From Bog-756 sp963841885 (GTDB taxonomy: Bacteria > Actinomycetota > Acidimicrobiia > Acidimicrobiales > RAAP-2), in NCBI GenBank assembly GCA_963841885.1, contig CAWJEK010000009.1, forward strand, positions 248,001 to 312,000: a stretch of 64,000 bases of DNA. The letters are read 5' to 3'. The first letter of the stretch is position 1. Each line of letters opens with the position of its first letter. A model generated the notes under the pieces. That model saw only the letters and a program-made list of their open reading frames with translations, was not told where the DNA came from and did no database searches. The position numbers and the translations under genes are program-made. Below are positions 37,295 to 45,895 of the stretch, piece after piece.

Positions 37295-38083
37295 ATGGCG
37301 ACTGCAGCGGTCAACGGGGCGACCATCGCCTACGACGACACCGGCGGAGCGGGGCCGATCGTGGTCCTGGCCCACGGCTTCCTCATGGACCGCTCGATGT
37401 TCGACGACCAGGTGGCCGCGCTGCGCGACCACTACCGGGTGGTCACGTGGGACGCCCGGGGATTCGGCGACACCGTCTACGACGGGCGGCCCTTCACCTA
37501 CTGGGACCTGGCGCGTGACTGTCTCGCCCTGATGGATCACCTCGGGATCGAGCGGGCCGTCGTGGGCGGCATGTCCCAGGGTGGGTTCGTCGGCCTCCGG
37601 GCCGCCCTGTTGGCACCCGAGCGGATCCGGGGCCTGATCCTGCTCGACACCCAGGCGGGTCCGGAGGACGCCGAGGTCGTGCCGATCTACCAGGGCATGA
37701 TCGACGCCTGGGTCACCGACGGACCCTCCGACGAGCTCGCCGACGCCACCGCCGCCCTCATCCTGGGCGAGCCCGGGTTGTCGGCGACCTGGACGGCACG
37801 GTGGAAGGCGCTGCCCCAGGAGTCGGTGCGCAACCCGGGCCAGGCGCTGGTGGAGCGCGAAGGTATCGAGGACCGGCTGGAGGAGATCACCGCCCCGGCC
37901 CTGGTCGTCCACGGAACCGCCGACGTCTCGATCTCCATGGACAAGGCCGAGCGGCTGGCGTCCGGACTGGTCGGTTGCCCCGGAGTGGTGAAGATCGAGG
38001 GCGGCACCCACGCCGCCAACTTGACCCATCCGGGACCGGTGAACGCGGCCATCGTCGACTTCCTGGCCGGACTGCCCGGCTGA
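37295..38083 (+). CDS. alpha/beta-hydrolase
   Basis: A 262-residue alpha/beta-hydrolase, intact. ATAAVNGATIAYDDTGG is the usual first hairpin, LAHGFLMDRSMF the oxyanion loop, WDARGFGDT the strand-4 turn, GGMSQGGFVGLRAALL the nucleophile elbow (GxSxG), LVVHGTADVSISMDKA the acid, and EGGTHAANLTHP the catalytic His. Such proteins are esterases, lactonases or C-C hydrolases. It lies downstream of the acyl-CoA dehydrogenase on the same strand but 122 bases away. Confidence 0.86.
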   Translation: MATAAVNGATIAYDDTGGAGPIVVLAHGFLMDRSMFDDQVAALRDHYRVVTWDARGFGDTVYDGRPFTYWDLARDCLALMDHLGIERAVVGGMSQGGFVGLRAALLAPERIRGLILLDTQAGPEDAEVVPIYQGMIDAWVTDGPSDELADATAALILGEPGLSATWTARWKALPQESVRNPGQALVEREGIEDRLEEITAPALVVHGTADVSISMDKAERLASGLVGCPGVVKIEGGTHAANLTHPGPVNAAIVDFLAGLPG

Positions 38084-38179
38084 GCCACGGCGGGCACACC
38101 GGCCCGGTGGTACCGGGCGCGCCTCGGCCGGCGGCCGACGGGCACGGCGGGGGTGAGGTCCCTCGCCGCCCGGATCGGT

Positions 38180-39886
38180 TCAGTAGAGACCGACGATGTC
38201 GCCGTGTTCGTCGAGGTCGATGTCGAAGGCGGCCGGGTGGGATCCCAGACCCGGCATGGTCCGCATGTCGCCGCAGATGGCGTACACGAATCCGGCTCCG
38301 GCCGAGAGTCGCACCTCCCGCACGGGCAGCCGCCACCCTGTCGGAGCCCCCTTGAGCTCCGGGAAGGAGGAGATCGACAGGTGGGTCTTGGCGATGCACA
38401 CCGACAGCCCACCGAAGCCCGCCTCCTCGAGCTGGTCGATCCGCCGGCCGGCCGGAGTGGAGAAGTCGACTCCATCCGCTCCGTAGACCTCGGTGGCGAT
38501 GGTCTCGATCTTCGCCCGCAAGGTGGCCTCCGAGGGGTAGAGGGGGTGGAATCCCGACGGCTCGGCGGCGGCTTCGGCGACGGCCTCGGCCAATTCGGTG
38601 GCCCCCCGCCCACCGTCGGCGAAGTGGGTGGTGACGGCGCAACGGACGCCGAGGGAGTCGGCGACCTGGCGGATCACCTCGTACTCGCTCTCGTGGTCAC
38701 CGGGAAAGGCGTTGATGGCGATCACCGGCGTCACCCCGTGGAGCTGGACGTTGCGAACCTGCTTCACCAGGTTGGCGGCGCCGATACGCACCTCCTCCGG
38801 ATTCTCCTCGAGCAGGGCGGGTGGCAGGGGGCGACCCGCCACGATCCGGTGGGCCCCCGAGTGGGCCTTCAGGGCGCGGACGGTGGCCACGACCACCGCG
38901 GCGTCGGGGGTCAGCCCCGACACGCGGCACTTGATGTTGAAGAAGCGCTCCGCGCCCATGTCGGCGCCGAAGCCGGCCTCGGTGACCAGGAATTCACCGG
39001 TGTGGATGCCGATCAGGTCGGCCACCACCGAGGAATTGCCGTGGGCGATGTTCCCGAACGGGCCGGCATGGACCAGGACGGGGGTGTTCTCGAGCGTCTG
39101 CAGCAGGTTCGGCTGGAGGGCGTCACGCAGGATGACGGCCATGGCGCCGGCGCCACGGAGCTGCTCGGCGGTGACCGGCCGACCGGAGCCGTCGAACCCG
39201 ACCACGATCTCGCCCAGACGGCGGCGCATGTCGCCCAACGATGTCGACAGGGCCAGGACGGCCATCACCTCGGACGCCGCGGTGATGTCGAAACCCGACT
39301 GGCGGGGCACGCCGTCCTCCGCCGTGCCCAGTCCGATCACGATGTTGCGCAGGGCCCGGTCGTTGACGTCGAGCACCCGGCGCCACGAGATGGCGTGGAG
39401 GTCGAGACCGAGCTCGTTGCCATGGTGCAGGTGGTTGTCCACGATGGCCGAGAGGGTGTTGTGGGCCGCCGTGACCGCATGCATGTCCCCGGTCAGATGG
39501 AGGTTGAACGCCTCGAAGGGGGCGGCCTGGCTGTAGCCGCCGCCGGCGGCCCCTCCCTTGATCCCGAACGTCGGACCCATGGAGGACTGGCGGATCGCCG
39601 CGGTGGCCGGCCGGCCGATCCGGCTCAGACCCTGGGCGAGCCCGAGGGTGGTCGTGGTCTTGCCTTCTCCGAGCGGGGTGGGGGTGATGGCGGTGACGAC
39701 GACGTACCTGGCTCGGGGCCGGTCCGCCAGGACCTCGACGGCGTCGAGTGACACCTTGGCCACATAGCGGCCGTAGGGCTGCAACAGGTCCTCGCCGATC
39801 CCCATGCCGGCGGCCACCTCGGTGATGGGCAGCAGCGTGGCCCGCCGCGCGATGTCGAGCGCGGTGAGCGGTGGGGCGTCAGGCAT
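38180..39886 (-). CDS. fhs: formate-tetrahydrofolate ligase
   Basis: A complete 568-residue 10-formyl-THF synthetase, which joins formate to THF with ATP. The P-loop-like TPTPLGEGKTTTTLGLAQGL is near residue 70. QSSMGPTFGIKGGAAGGGYS is the FTHFS signature 2, and LHLTGDMHAVTAAHNTLSA is also conserved. The C-terminus has the phosphoformate region MRTMPGLGSHPAAFDIDL. ATG 39886 is followed by ALDIARRATLLPI, the usual start. It supplies C1 units for purine synthesis or serves as a formate entry point. The antisense strand of the downstream secreted gene stays open in its frame, which has no meaning. Confidence 0.95.
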   Translation of the reverse strand: MPDAPPLTALDIARRATLLPITEVAAGMGIGEDLLQPYGRYVAKVSLDAVEVLADRPRARYVVVTAITPTPLGEGKTTTTLGLAQGLSRIGRPATAAIRQSSMGPTFGIKGGAAGGGYSQAAPFEAFNLHLTGDMHAVTAAHNTLSAIVDNHLHHGNELGLDLHAISWRRVLDVNDRALRNIVIGLGTAEDGVPRQSGFDITAASEVMAVLALSTSLGDMRRRLGEIVVGFDGSGRPVTAEQLRGAGAMAVILRDALQPNLLQTLENTPVLVHAGPFGNIAHGNSSVVADLIGIHTGEFLVTEAGFGADMGAERFFNIKCRVSGLTPDAAVVVATVRALKAHSGAHRIVAGRPLPPALLEENPEEVRIGAANLVKQVRNVQLHGVTPVIAINAFPGDHESEYEVIRQVADSLGVRCAVTTHFADGGRGATELAEAVAEAAAEPSGFHPLYPSEATLRAKIETIATEVYGADGVDFSTPAGRRIDQLEEAGFGGLSVCIAKTHLSISSFPELKGAPTGWRLPVREVRLSAGAGFVYAICGDMRTMPGLGSHPAAFDIDLDEHGDIVGLY

Positions 39887-40060
39887 GGGGTCTCCTCGGC
39901 CCGGTTCGACGGGGAGCGATTGGCGGGGGCTCGGGCCGTGCCGGACTGTAACGCGACGGGCCCCCGGGGCTCCCGCCGGCTGTGTCGGCGTGGTGGCGCC
40001 GCCGTCGGACGTCGGCGCCGCCTCCGATGGGACATCGCACCTCCCCCCGATGTCCCGGAG

Positions 40061-40133
40061 CCTCGGGTGCCCGGGTTCCCGGGCCTTGGAACTCCCGATC
40101 CCGAGCCTCGGAACCCGGGATCCCGAGGGTCGG
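40061..40133. repeat. hairpin-forming intergenic repeat cluster
   Basis: Arm 40061-40079 (CCTCGGGTGCCCGGGTTCC) is the reverse complement of 40110-40128 (GGAACCCGGGATCCCGAGG) at 17 of 19 positions. Within it GATCCCGAGCCTCGG (from 40098) is repeated as GATCCCGAGGGTCGG (40119-40133). This is REP/BIME-like architecture and should form a stable cruciform or RNA hairpin. Copies elsewhere cannot be checked here. Confidence 0.6.
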
Positions 40134-40198
40134 AGACCGACTTCCCCGGCCTTCGGATCCGACGCCCGACGAGAAGCGAGTTGACGGCGCCGGAGAAT

Positions 40199-40204
40199 TA
40201 TAAT
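40199..40204 (+). promoter_or_regulatory. possible -10 box for the FN3 protein gene
   Basis: A perfect TATAAT stands in a very GC-rich setting 190 bases before the ATG at 40394. No well-spaced -35 is present: TTGACG at 40181 leaves only 12 bases. ATTATAAT is symmetrical, so it could also serve the minus strand. A promoter here would give a long leader. Confidence 0.35.
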
Positions 40205-40393
40205 CGTGCTTGCGGCAACCCGACTTCCATGACAGCATGACCCAGCCCAGGGGGAGTGGCGGAGAGCGCCAGGCGGTGAGGGGGCCCGGGACAGCCGGGG
40301 TTCACCGTCCGACGGCTCGGGCGTCGACGTATGCAGGCCGTCCCTCCTTCCGGGTGCGTCACACGGATCAGAACGGAAACGGGGAATGCCATC

Positions 40394-43309
40394 ATGAGGT
40401 CGGAGCCAGCACGGGTGAACGGGACCGGACGGGCCGGAGGGCGGACCAGAGGACGACGGGCGGTCAGCTCGGCGGCGGCCGGATCGTTGCTGGCGCTGGC
40501 CGGACTGGGGGCCGCCATCGCCGGGCCCGGGGTGGCCGGAGCGGTCAACAACAATCCCCCCGGCAACCCGACGAGTCCCGCGGTCTCCTACGAGGCCGAC
40601 TGCACCAACTCGCTCGCCGGCAAGCAGGTGGCGCCATTCGTGACCCAGCTCGACGCCAACACGACCACGGACACCGCGGCACCGACCGGGGCCACCTTCG
40701 GCCTGTCGGGTACGGCGACCACCACCCTCTCGGGCGCCTTCGTCGCCAACATCGAGTCGAACGGGGTGGGCTCGGCCACCGTCACGCTCGGCTGGGTCGA
40801 GAACATCGGATCGACCGACGGCAACGCCACGGGCAACTACACCTACACCTCGCCCACCCTCTCCCAGGCCAACGACGGGGGGACGGTCACCAAGGTCTCG
40901 TGGACCAGCGGTTCGACCACCATCACCGGTAACTTCTCCAAGGCGGCCGTGGGCGAGTCCGTGGCCTCGAGTGGAGCCGGGTTCCCCGCCACCGCCACCA
41001 TCACCTCCATCACCGGTAAGGCGTCGGCCGTCATCAGCATCGCGCCGACCGCCTCGGCGTCGGGGGAGACGGTCGGCTACGCCAGCGCTCTGACCTACAC
41101 CGATCCCAACTTCAACACCGGCAACGTGTTCACCACGGCGGGAACGGGTGGAGGCACCGCCGGGGTCGGCGTGACCAGCATCACCAAGTTCGACCTCGGT
41201 GTGGCGCTCCCGCTCACCTTCGGAGGCGCCACCGGCAACGGTCCGGCCAACTGCCAGGAGACCGGTTACGCCGGCTACACGGTCGGCAGCCCGGCCGGCC
41301 CGGCCCAGACGGGGGGAGCCACCCCGCCGTTCGCGACCGCACCGGTCCTGTCCCCCGGGTCGACCACGGCCCTGGTGAGCGCGTCGCCCCTGCAGTTTCC
41401 CGCCGCGGCCTACGTCAACCTCCTCGGGGCTCCCGGAGCGCCCACCAACGTGGTGGCCACGTCCGGCGACTCGAGCGCCGGACTGACCTGGAACGCACCG
41501 TCCAACGACGGGGGATCGACCATCACCGGGTACGTCATCACCCCCTTCATCGGGACGACCGCCCAGACGCCGATCGACGTCGGTGATGTCACCTCGGACA
41601 CCGTCACCGGACTCACCAACGGAACGGCGTACACCTTCACGGTGGCGGCCACCAACACGTCGGGTACCGGTACGGCGTCGGCGGAATCCAACGTCGTGAC
41701 GCCGGCCACCGTGCCCGGGGCCCCGACGAATGTGGACGCCACGGCCGGCAATGCCAGCGCCACCCTCACGTGGGACGCACCGGCCTCCGACGGGGGATCG
41801 CCCGTGACGGGTTATACCATCACCCCCTTCATCGGGACGAACGCCCAGACTCCGGTCGACGTCGGTGACGTCCTCACCGATGTCGTGGTCGGACTCACCA
41901 ACGGCACCGCCTACACGTTCACCGTGACGGCCACCAACGCGGTCGGTTCGGGATCTCCGTCGGCGGCATCGAACTCGGTGACGCCGACCAACGCCGTCAT
42001 CCCGCCGGGGCCCCCCACCGACGTGGTCGCCACCTCCGGTGACGCCAGCGCCTCGCTCACCTGGGCGGCACCGGCCTCCGACGGCGGATCGCCCGTGACG
42101 GGATACATCATCACCCCCTTCATCGGGTCGACGGCCCAGACCCCGGTCGATGTCGGTGACGTCCTCACCGATGTCGTGACCGGGCTCACCAACGGCACCG
42201 CCTACACGTTCACGGTGGCGGCCACCAACACGGCCGGCACCGGGACGGCGTCGACCGCCTCCAACGCCGTCACGCCGGCCACCGTTCCCGGCCAGCCCCT
42301 CAACGTGACGGCCACGGCCGGCAACGCCAGCGCCTCGGTCACCTGGACCGCGCCGACCTCCGACGGGGGATCGCCCGTGACGGGGTACGTCATCACCCCG
42401 TTCATCCTCGACGTCCCGCAGACCTCGATCACCGTCGGCAACGTCCTCACCCATGACGTGACCGGGCTCACCAACGGCACGGCCTACTCGTTCCGGGTGG
42501 CGGCCATCAACGCGGTCGGTACGGGAGGAGGGTCCAACTCGTCGAACATCGTCACTCCGTTCACGTCGTTCGTGCCCGGCTACTGGATGGTGGCGGCGAA
42601 CGGCACCGTCTACGCCCATGGCACGGTCCAACCGCTGGGCGCCCCGGCCACCCTCAACAGCCCGATCGTCGGCATGGCCCCGACCACCGACAACCTGGGC
42701 TACTGGCTGGTCGCCGCCGACGGCGGGGTCTTCAACTACGGCAATGCCGGCTTCTTCGGTAGCCACGGCAATGCGCCGCTCAACCAGCCGGTGGTGGGCA
42801 TCGCCCCGACGCCCGACAACCGGGGCTACTGGCTGGTGGCCGCCGACGGAGGGGTGTTCGCCTACGGGGACGCCACCTTCTACGGCAGCCACGGCAACGC
42901 ACCGCTCAACCGGCCCGTGGTGGGCATGGCGGCCACCAGCGACGGCCATGGCTACTGGCTGGTCGCCGCCGACGGTGGAGTGTTCTCCTACGGCGACGCC
43001 ACCTTCCACGGCAGCCACGGCGATGCGGCGCTCAACAGCCCGGTGGTGGGCATGGCCGCCACCAATGACGGCGGCGGCTACTGGCTGGTCGGTGCCGACG
43101 GCGGTGTCTTCAACTACGGCGACGCCACCTTCGACGGCAGCCACGGCAATGCGCCGCTCAACAGCCCGGTGGTGTCGATCGCCGCCGGTGAGAACGGCGG
43201 GTACAACCTGTTCGCCAGCGACGGAGGAGTCTTCTCCTACGCCACCACCTACTACGGCTCCCAGGGTGGGACCTCGCTCCCGAGCCCGATCGTGGGCGCC
43301 GCCGGCTGA
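40394..43309 (+). CDS. secreted fibronectin type III protein with six C-terminal repeats
   Basis: A 971-residue secreted protein. A long basic N-region leads to the signal helix (AAAGSLLALAGLGAAIAG), cleaved near GVAGAVNN. Residues 60-335 form a Thr/Gly-rich beta domain that I do not recognise. Four FN3 domains follow, each with SAxLTWxAPxSDGGSPVTGY and VTGLTNGTAYTFTVAATN. The C-terminus has six 42-residue repeats of the type GYWLVAADGGVFNYGDATFY, then GSHGN and LNSPVVGMA. There is no membrane anchor or sorting motif. It shares the repeat with the NlpC/P60 protein. Probable surface or matrix protein, intact in one frame. Confidence 0.88.
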   Translation: MRSEPARVNGTGRAGGRTRGRRAVSSAAAGSLLALAGLGAAIAGPGVAGAVNNNPPGNPTSPAVSYEADCTNSLAGKQVAPFVTQLDANTTTDTAAPTGATFGLSGTATTTLSGAFVANIESNGVGSATVTLGWVENIGSTDGNATGNYTYTSPTLSQANDGGTVTKVSWTSGSTTITGNFSKAAVGESVASSGAGFPATATITSITGKASAVISIAPTASASGETVGYASALTYTDPNFNTGNVFTTAGTGGGTAGVGVTSITKFDLGVALPLTFGGATGNGPANCQETGYAGYTVGSPAGPAQTGGATPPFATAPVLSPGSTTALVSASPLQFPAAAYVNLLGAPGAPTNVVATSGDSSAGLTWNAPSNDGGSTITGYVITPFIGTTAQTPIDVGDVTSDTVTGLTNGTAYTFTVAATNTSGTGTASAESNVVTPATVPGAPTNVDATAGNASATLTWDAPASDGGSPVTGYTITPFIGTNAQTPVDVGDVLTDVVVGLTNGTAYTFTVTATNAVGSGSPSAASNSVTPTNAVIPPGPPTDVVATSGDASASLTWAAPASDGGSPVTGYIITPFIGSTAQTPVDVGDVLTDVVTGLTNGTAYTFTVAATNTAGTGTASTASNAVTPATVPGQPLNVTATAGNASASVTWTAPTSDGGSPVTGYVITPFILDVPQTSITVGNVLTHDVTGLTNGTAYSFRVAAINAVGTGGGSNSSNIVTPFTSFVPGYWMVAANGTVYAHGTVQPLGAPATLNSPIVGMAPTTDNLGYWLVAADGGVFNYGNAGFFGSHGNAPLNQPVVGIAPTPDNRGYWLVAADGGVFAYGDATFYGSHGNAPLNRPVVGMAATSDGHGYWLVAADGGVFSYGDATFHGSHGDAALNSPVVGMAATNDGGGYWLVGADGGVFNYGDATFDGSHGNAPLNSPVVSIAAGENGGYNLFASDGGVFSYATTYYGSQGGTSLPSPIVGAAG

Positions 43310-43324
43310 TCCGACGGTGTCGTC

Positions 43325-43360
43325 GTGTCCGGCCCGGCGGATGTCCGCCGGGCCGGACAC
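43325..43360 (+). terminator. hairpin terminator after the FN3 protein gene
   Basis: A perfect 16-base-pair stem (GTGTCCGGCCCGGCGG at 43325-43340, complement at 43345-43360) with loop ATGT begins 15 bases after the stop codon. No T-run follows, as is common for actinobacterial terminators. Confidence 0.75.
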
Positions 43361-43578
43361 CGTCACCCTCTGACGGGTTCACCGCCCCGGTCCGATGACT
43401 GTGGGCCGGGTGTGCATCCAAATAGAACGGCGTTCTCGTTTCGGGCGAAGCATGATGGAATCAACTGACGGCCCGTCAGGTGGACGAAGCGACAATCACC
43501 GTGCATCCTCAACCCGACCGTCCAGTAATAATCCAAAGAACCAGGCCTGGATTTGGGTTGAATTCACCGTATCCAAAT

Positions 43579-43666
43579 GGTAGAACGACGTTGGCCTTCG
43601 AAAGAGAGCCAAGTTCACGTGCACGGTCAAACGGGCTTTGCACACTCTGAGATGGAGGGGGAATAC
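43579..43666 (+). promoter_or_regulatory. conserved upstream block of small secreted paralogue 1
   Basis: GGTAGAACGACGTTGGC (43579-43595), TTCACGTG (43614-43621), GGTCAAA, TTGCAC and CTGAGATGG recur in the same order and nearly the same spacing before paralogue 2 (GGTACAACGTCGTTGGC at 44384-44400, TTCACGTG at 44419-44426). Conservation of non-coding bases suggests a shared promoter or activator site. AACGnCGTT is itself palindromic. Confidence 0.6.
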
Positions 43667-44125
43667 ATGCGTCGCATGTTGCTAACTCTGGCTGCATTGA
43701 CGATCCCGGTCACCGGGGTCGCCGTGGTCGGGATGAGTGGAACGGCAGGGGCGGCCGCCGCCAAGATCACCTGCACGACGATCTCCGGCCCGGCCGCCGG
43801 ACCGGTCACTATCAGCGGCTGCACCGGAGGGGATACCGGCGGCGGTTCGGAAGCCCTCGCGGCCCTCGAGACCGGCGGTCCGATCGACTGGACCAGCGGG
43901 AGTATCACGACGACCGGGGCGCCTAGCGTGTCTGCCACCTCGGCCAAGAAGTGCCCCGGCTACTCCAAGGTCAAGGGTGCGACAGAGCCGGCCGCATTCA
44001 AGCTGGCCGGGTCCGTGACGGGGGACAGCGGTGACGGACTGAAGGTGCCGGGGACGTTGTCGGGCGAGATCTGCCTCTCCACCAGCGGGAACCTGTCGAT
44101 GCTCAAGGACTTCAAGTTCACCTAG
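43667..44125 (+). CDS. small secreted four-cysteine protein, paralogue 1
   Basis: A 152-residue exported protein. ATG 43667 has GGAGGGGG five bases upstream. The signal peptide is MRRMLLTLAALTIPVTGVAV ending near GTAGAAAA. The mature protein is beta-rich with four cysteines (KITCTTISG, TISGCTGG, KKCPGYSKVKGATEP, EICLST), enough for two disulfides. I know no function. It is highly similar to the gene at 44468, and both are Gly/Thr/Ser-rich like small cell-surface or predation-defence proteins, though nothing proves that. It is followed by a strong hairpin. Confidence 0.72.
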   Translation: MRRMLLTLAALTIPVTGVAVVGMSGTAGAAAAKITCTTISGPAAGPVTISGCTGGDTGGGSEALAALETGGPIDWTSGSITTTGAPSVSATSAKKCPGYSKVKGATEPAAFKLAGSVTGDSGDGLKVPGTLSGEICLSTSGNLSMLKDFKFT

Positions 44126-44467
44126 GCCGAGCGTCGGCGACGTCTCCCGGTACGTAACCCCCCGGGAGGGCGTTCACAACAGCAGCACTGCACGACGCCC
44201 CCCGGTCACCCGGGGGGCGTCGTCGTGTGCCGGCGACGGCGGGGAGGTCGGGAAACCGGACTCTGCGTCCCTCTTTACGGAAAATTCCACCTACGGTCCA
44301 CACCGGTGGACACGCTCCGTGGTCGAGTGGACAGCCGCTCCGATAGCCACGGGTGCAAATGGTTGTCTTCCGCGAACTCCGGTGGTACAACGTCGTTGGC
44401 ACTCATACGGGGGCCACATTCACGTGTGGGGTCAAATCGGCTCTGCAATCTGAGATGGGGGGATTAC
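44126..44467. other. intergenic region between the two paralogues
   Basis: A 342-base gap holding the terminator of paralogue 1 (44192-44223) and the conserved promoter block of paralogue 2 (about 44384-44466). No CDS is supported. Confidence 0.55.
44192..44223 (+). terminator. hairpin terminator after paralogue 1
   Basis: A perfect 14-base-pair stem (left arm 44192-44205, right arm 44210-44223, ACGACGCCCCCCGG and its complement) with loop TCAC, about 67 bases after the stop codon at 44125. Very GC-rich, with no T-run. Confidence 0.75.
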
Positions 44468-44932
44468 ATGCGTCGCATGTTGCTAACTCTGGCCGCATTG
44501 ACGATTCCGATCACCGGGGTCGCCGTGGTCGGAATGAGCGGTGAAGCAGGGGCTGCCGCTGCCAAGATCACCTGTACGACGATCTCCGGGAACATCGCGG
44601 GGGACATCACCGTCAGTGGCTGCACGGGCGGTGTCACGGGGGGAAGTTCCGAACCGCTGCCGGCCCTCACGCTGGCCAGCGGTGGGACGATCACCTGGAC
44701 GAGCGGTAGCACGACGACCATCGGCGCTCCTACCCTGTCGTCCACCTCGGCGAAGAAGTGCCCGGGCTACTCCAAGGTCAAGGGTGCGACGGAGCCCACG
44801 GCGGAGAAGTTCACCGCCACGGTCACGGCCGACACCGGTGACGGCCTCAAGATTCCCGGGGTGGGCACGGGTGAGGTCTGCCTCGGAACGGATGGCAGCG
44901 TCACCGCTCTCAAGTCGCTCAAGACCACCTGA
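44468..44932 (+). CDS. small secreted four-cysteine protein, paralogue 2
   Basis: A 154-residue exported protein whose signal peptide (MRRMLLTLAALTIPITGVAV) is almost identical to that of the gene at 43667. KITCTTISG, SGCTGGVTGG, KKCPGYSKVKGATEP and GEVCLGTDG preserve the four cysteines and the central block, while the second and last thirds have drifted (for example LTLASGGTITWTSGSTTTIG). The pair clearly arose by tandem duplication including the promoter. Function unknown. A long perfect hairpin follows 65 bases after the stop. Confidence 0.72.
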   Translation: MRRMLLTLAALTIPITGVAVVGMSGEAGAAAAKITCTTISGNIAGDITVSGCTGGVTGGSSEPLPALTLASGGTITWTSGSTTTIGAPTLSSTSAKKCPGYSKVKGATEPTAEKFTATVTADTGDGLKIPGVGTGEVCLGTDGSVTALKSLKTT

Positions 44933-44997
44933 GCCGGACCCGAATCCGGTTCCCGGTGGGTTGACTTTTCACCGGGGCCGGCCAGAAGGACCAGCAT

Positions 44998-45038
44998 CAT
45001 ACGATCGGGCCCCGTCTTCGGCGGGGCCCGATCGTATG
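44998..45038. terminator. long perfect hairpin terminator
   Basis: A perfect 17-base-pair stem (44998-45014 and 45022-45038, CATACGATCGGGCCCCG and its complement) with a TCTTCGG loop. It ends the tandem-paralogue unit and separates it from the GST gene; it should work in either direction. Confidence 0.8.
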
Positions 45039-45131
45039 GGCGACCAGCCGGTTCGAGCCGGACTCCCGATCCGGCGGCGGCCCGGATCGACCCCGGTCGA
45101 CCGTTCGGCCCGGGCCGGGGAGACTGAACCG

Positions 45132-45857
45132 GTGAGCAGCGTCGACCAACTCCCGGCCCGGCCGTCCCCGTACGTCACCCTCTTCGGCCACTGGGTCTGT
45201 CCGTACTCGGTGCGGGTCTCCTTCGCCCTGGCCGAGCGCGGCATTCCCCACGACATGGTCGACGTGCCACCGACGGCCGTCCGACCGGTCGGGTACGTCG
45301 TCCCCGACGAGTTCGTGGCGAACTCGCCCCGGGGGGAGATCCCCCTGGTGCGGGTGGACGGCGAGTACCGCGCCGACTCGCTGCCCATCCTCGAGTGGCT
45401 GGAGGAGCGGGTCGAAGCACCGCCCCTGCTGCCGTCGGACCCCGACCACCGGTCCCGGGTGCGCGAGCTGATGGCCTGGATCGACGGCCGGGTCTTCCCC
45501 CCGATGATCGGCGTCTACTACGGCACCGACGCCGGCCGCATCGGAGAGGCGGCCGATGCCCTGGCCGCCGCCCTGGTCGAACTGGGGGAGTGTCTGGGCG
45601 ACGCCCCGTGGCTGGTGGGCGCGGGCCCGACGCTGGCCGAGGCCGCGCTGGTGCCGCTCTACGTCCGCCTCGCCGGCCTGTCCCGTGCCGGGTTCGACCG
45701 GGCCCTCGACCCCCGCATCGCCGCCCACCGGACCCGGGTGGGCGAGCTGGTCGGAGGTCGGGCGGTCGCCTGGTCGGCTTCCCAGACCGAGGAGTTCGTC
45801 ACCCGGATCGGGCGCTACCGCGCCCGCCGGACCGCGAGCGCCCCGGACGCCGGGTAG
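45132..45857 (+). CDS. glutathione S-transferase family protein
   Basis: A 241-residue GST. The thioredoxin-like N-domain begins VTLFGHWVCPYSVRVSFALA (site C-P-Y-S), with the cis-Pro and substrate-acid motif SPRGEIPLVRVDGEYRADS-like (IPLVRVDG, ADSLPILEWLEE). The C-domain carries GAGPTLAEAALVPLYVRLAG, the N-capping box T-x-A-E/D. In mycothiol-using bacteria the thiol partner may not be glutathione. GTG 45132 is chosen because it lies just before the first strand. It converges with the next GST-like gene. Confidence 0.85.
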   Translation: MSSVDQLPARPSPYVTLFGHWVCPYSVRVSFALAERGIPHDMVDVPPTAVRPVGYVVPDEFVANSPRGEIPLVRVDGEYRADSLPILEWLEERVEAPPLLPSDPDHRSRVRELMAWIDGRVFPPMIGVYYGTDAGRIGEAADALAAALVELGECLGDAPWLVGAGPTLAEAALVPLYVRLAGLSRAGFDRALDPRIAAHRTRVGELVGGRAVAWSASQTEEFVTRIGRYRARRTASAPDAG

Positions 45858-45895
45858 GCGCCACACCGGGCACGGTCCCGGTCGCCGGGCCGGAC

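Larger units (their letters stand above)
39887..40393. other. intergenic region between fhs and the FN3 protein gene
   Basis: A 507-base gap between divergent genes, without a credible CDS. It contains a hairpin-forming repeat cluster at 40061-40133 and an AT-rich ATTATAAT at 40197-40204 (both listed). The rest is GC-rich and featureless to me. Confidence 0.5.
43310..43666. other. intergenic region before the first small secreted paralogue
   Basis: A 357-base gap, less GC-rich than its surroundings. It holds the terminator at 43325-43360, a direct repeat of ATCCAAAT...AGAACGnCGTT (43416-43434 and 43571-43592), and the promoter block shared with the second paralogue (43579-43665). No CDS is supported. 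Confidence 0.55.

Noticed and set aside
38180..43366. A single 1728-codon open frame on the minus strand running from beyond the FN3 protein gene through fhs
   Set aside because: Only the part from 39886 down is fhs. The rest is the antisense of a well-supported secreted gene and stays open because of GC-biased codon use.
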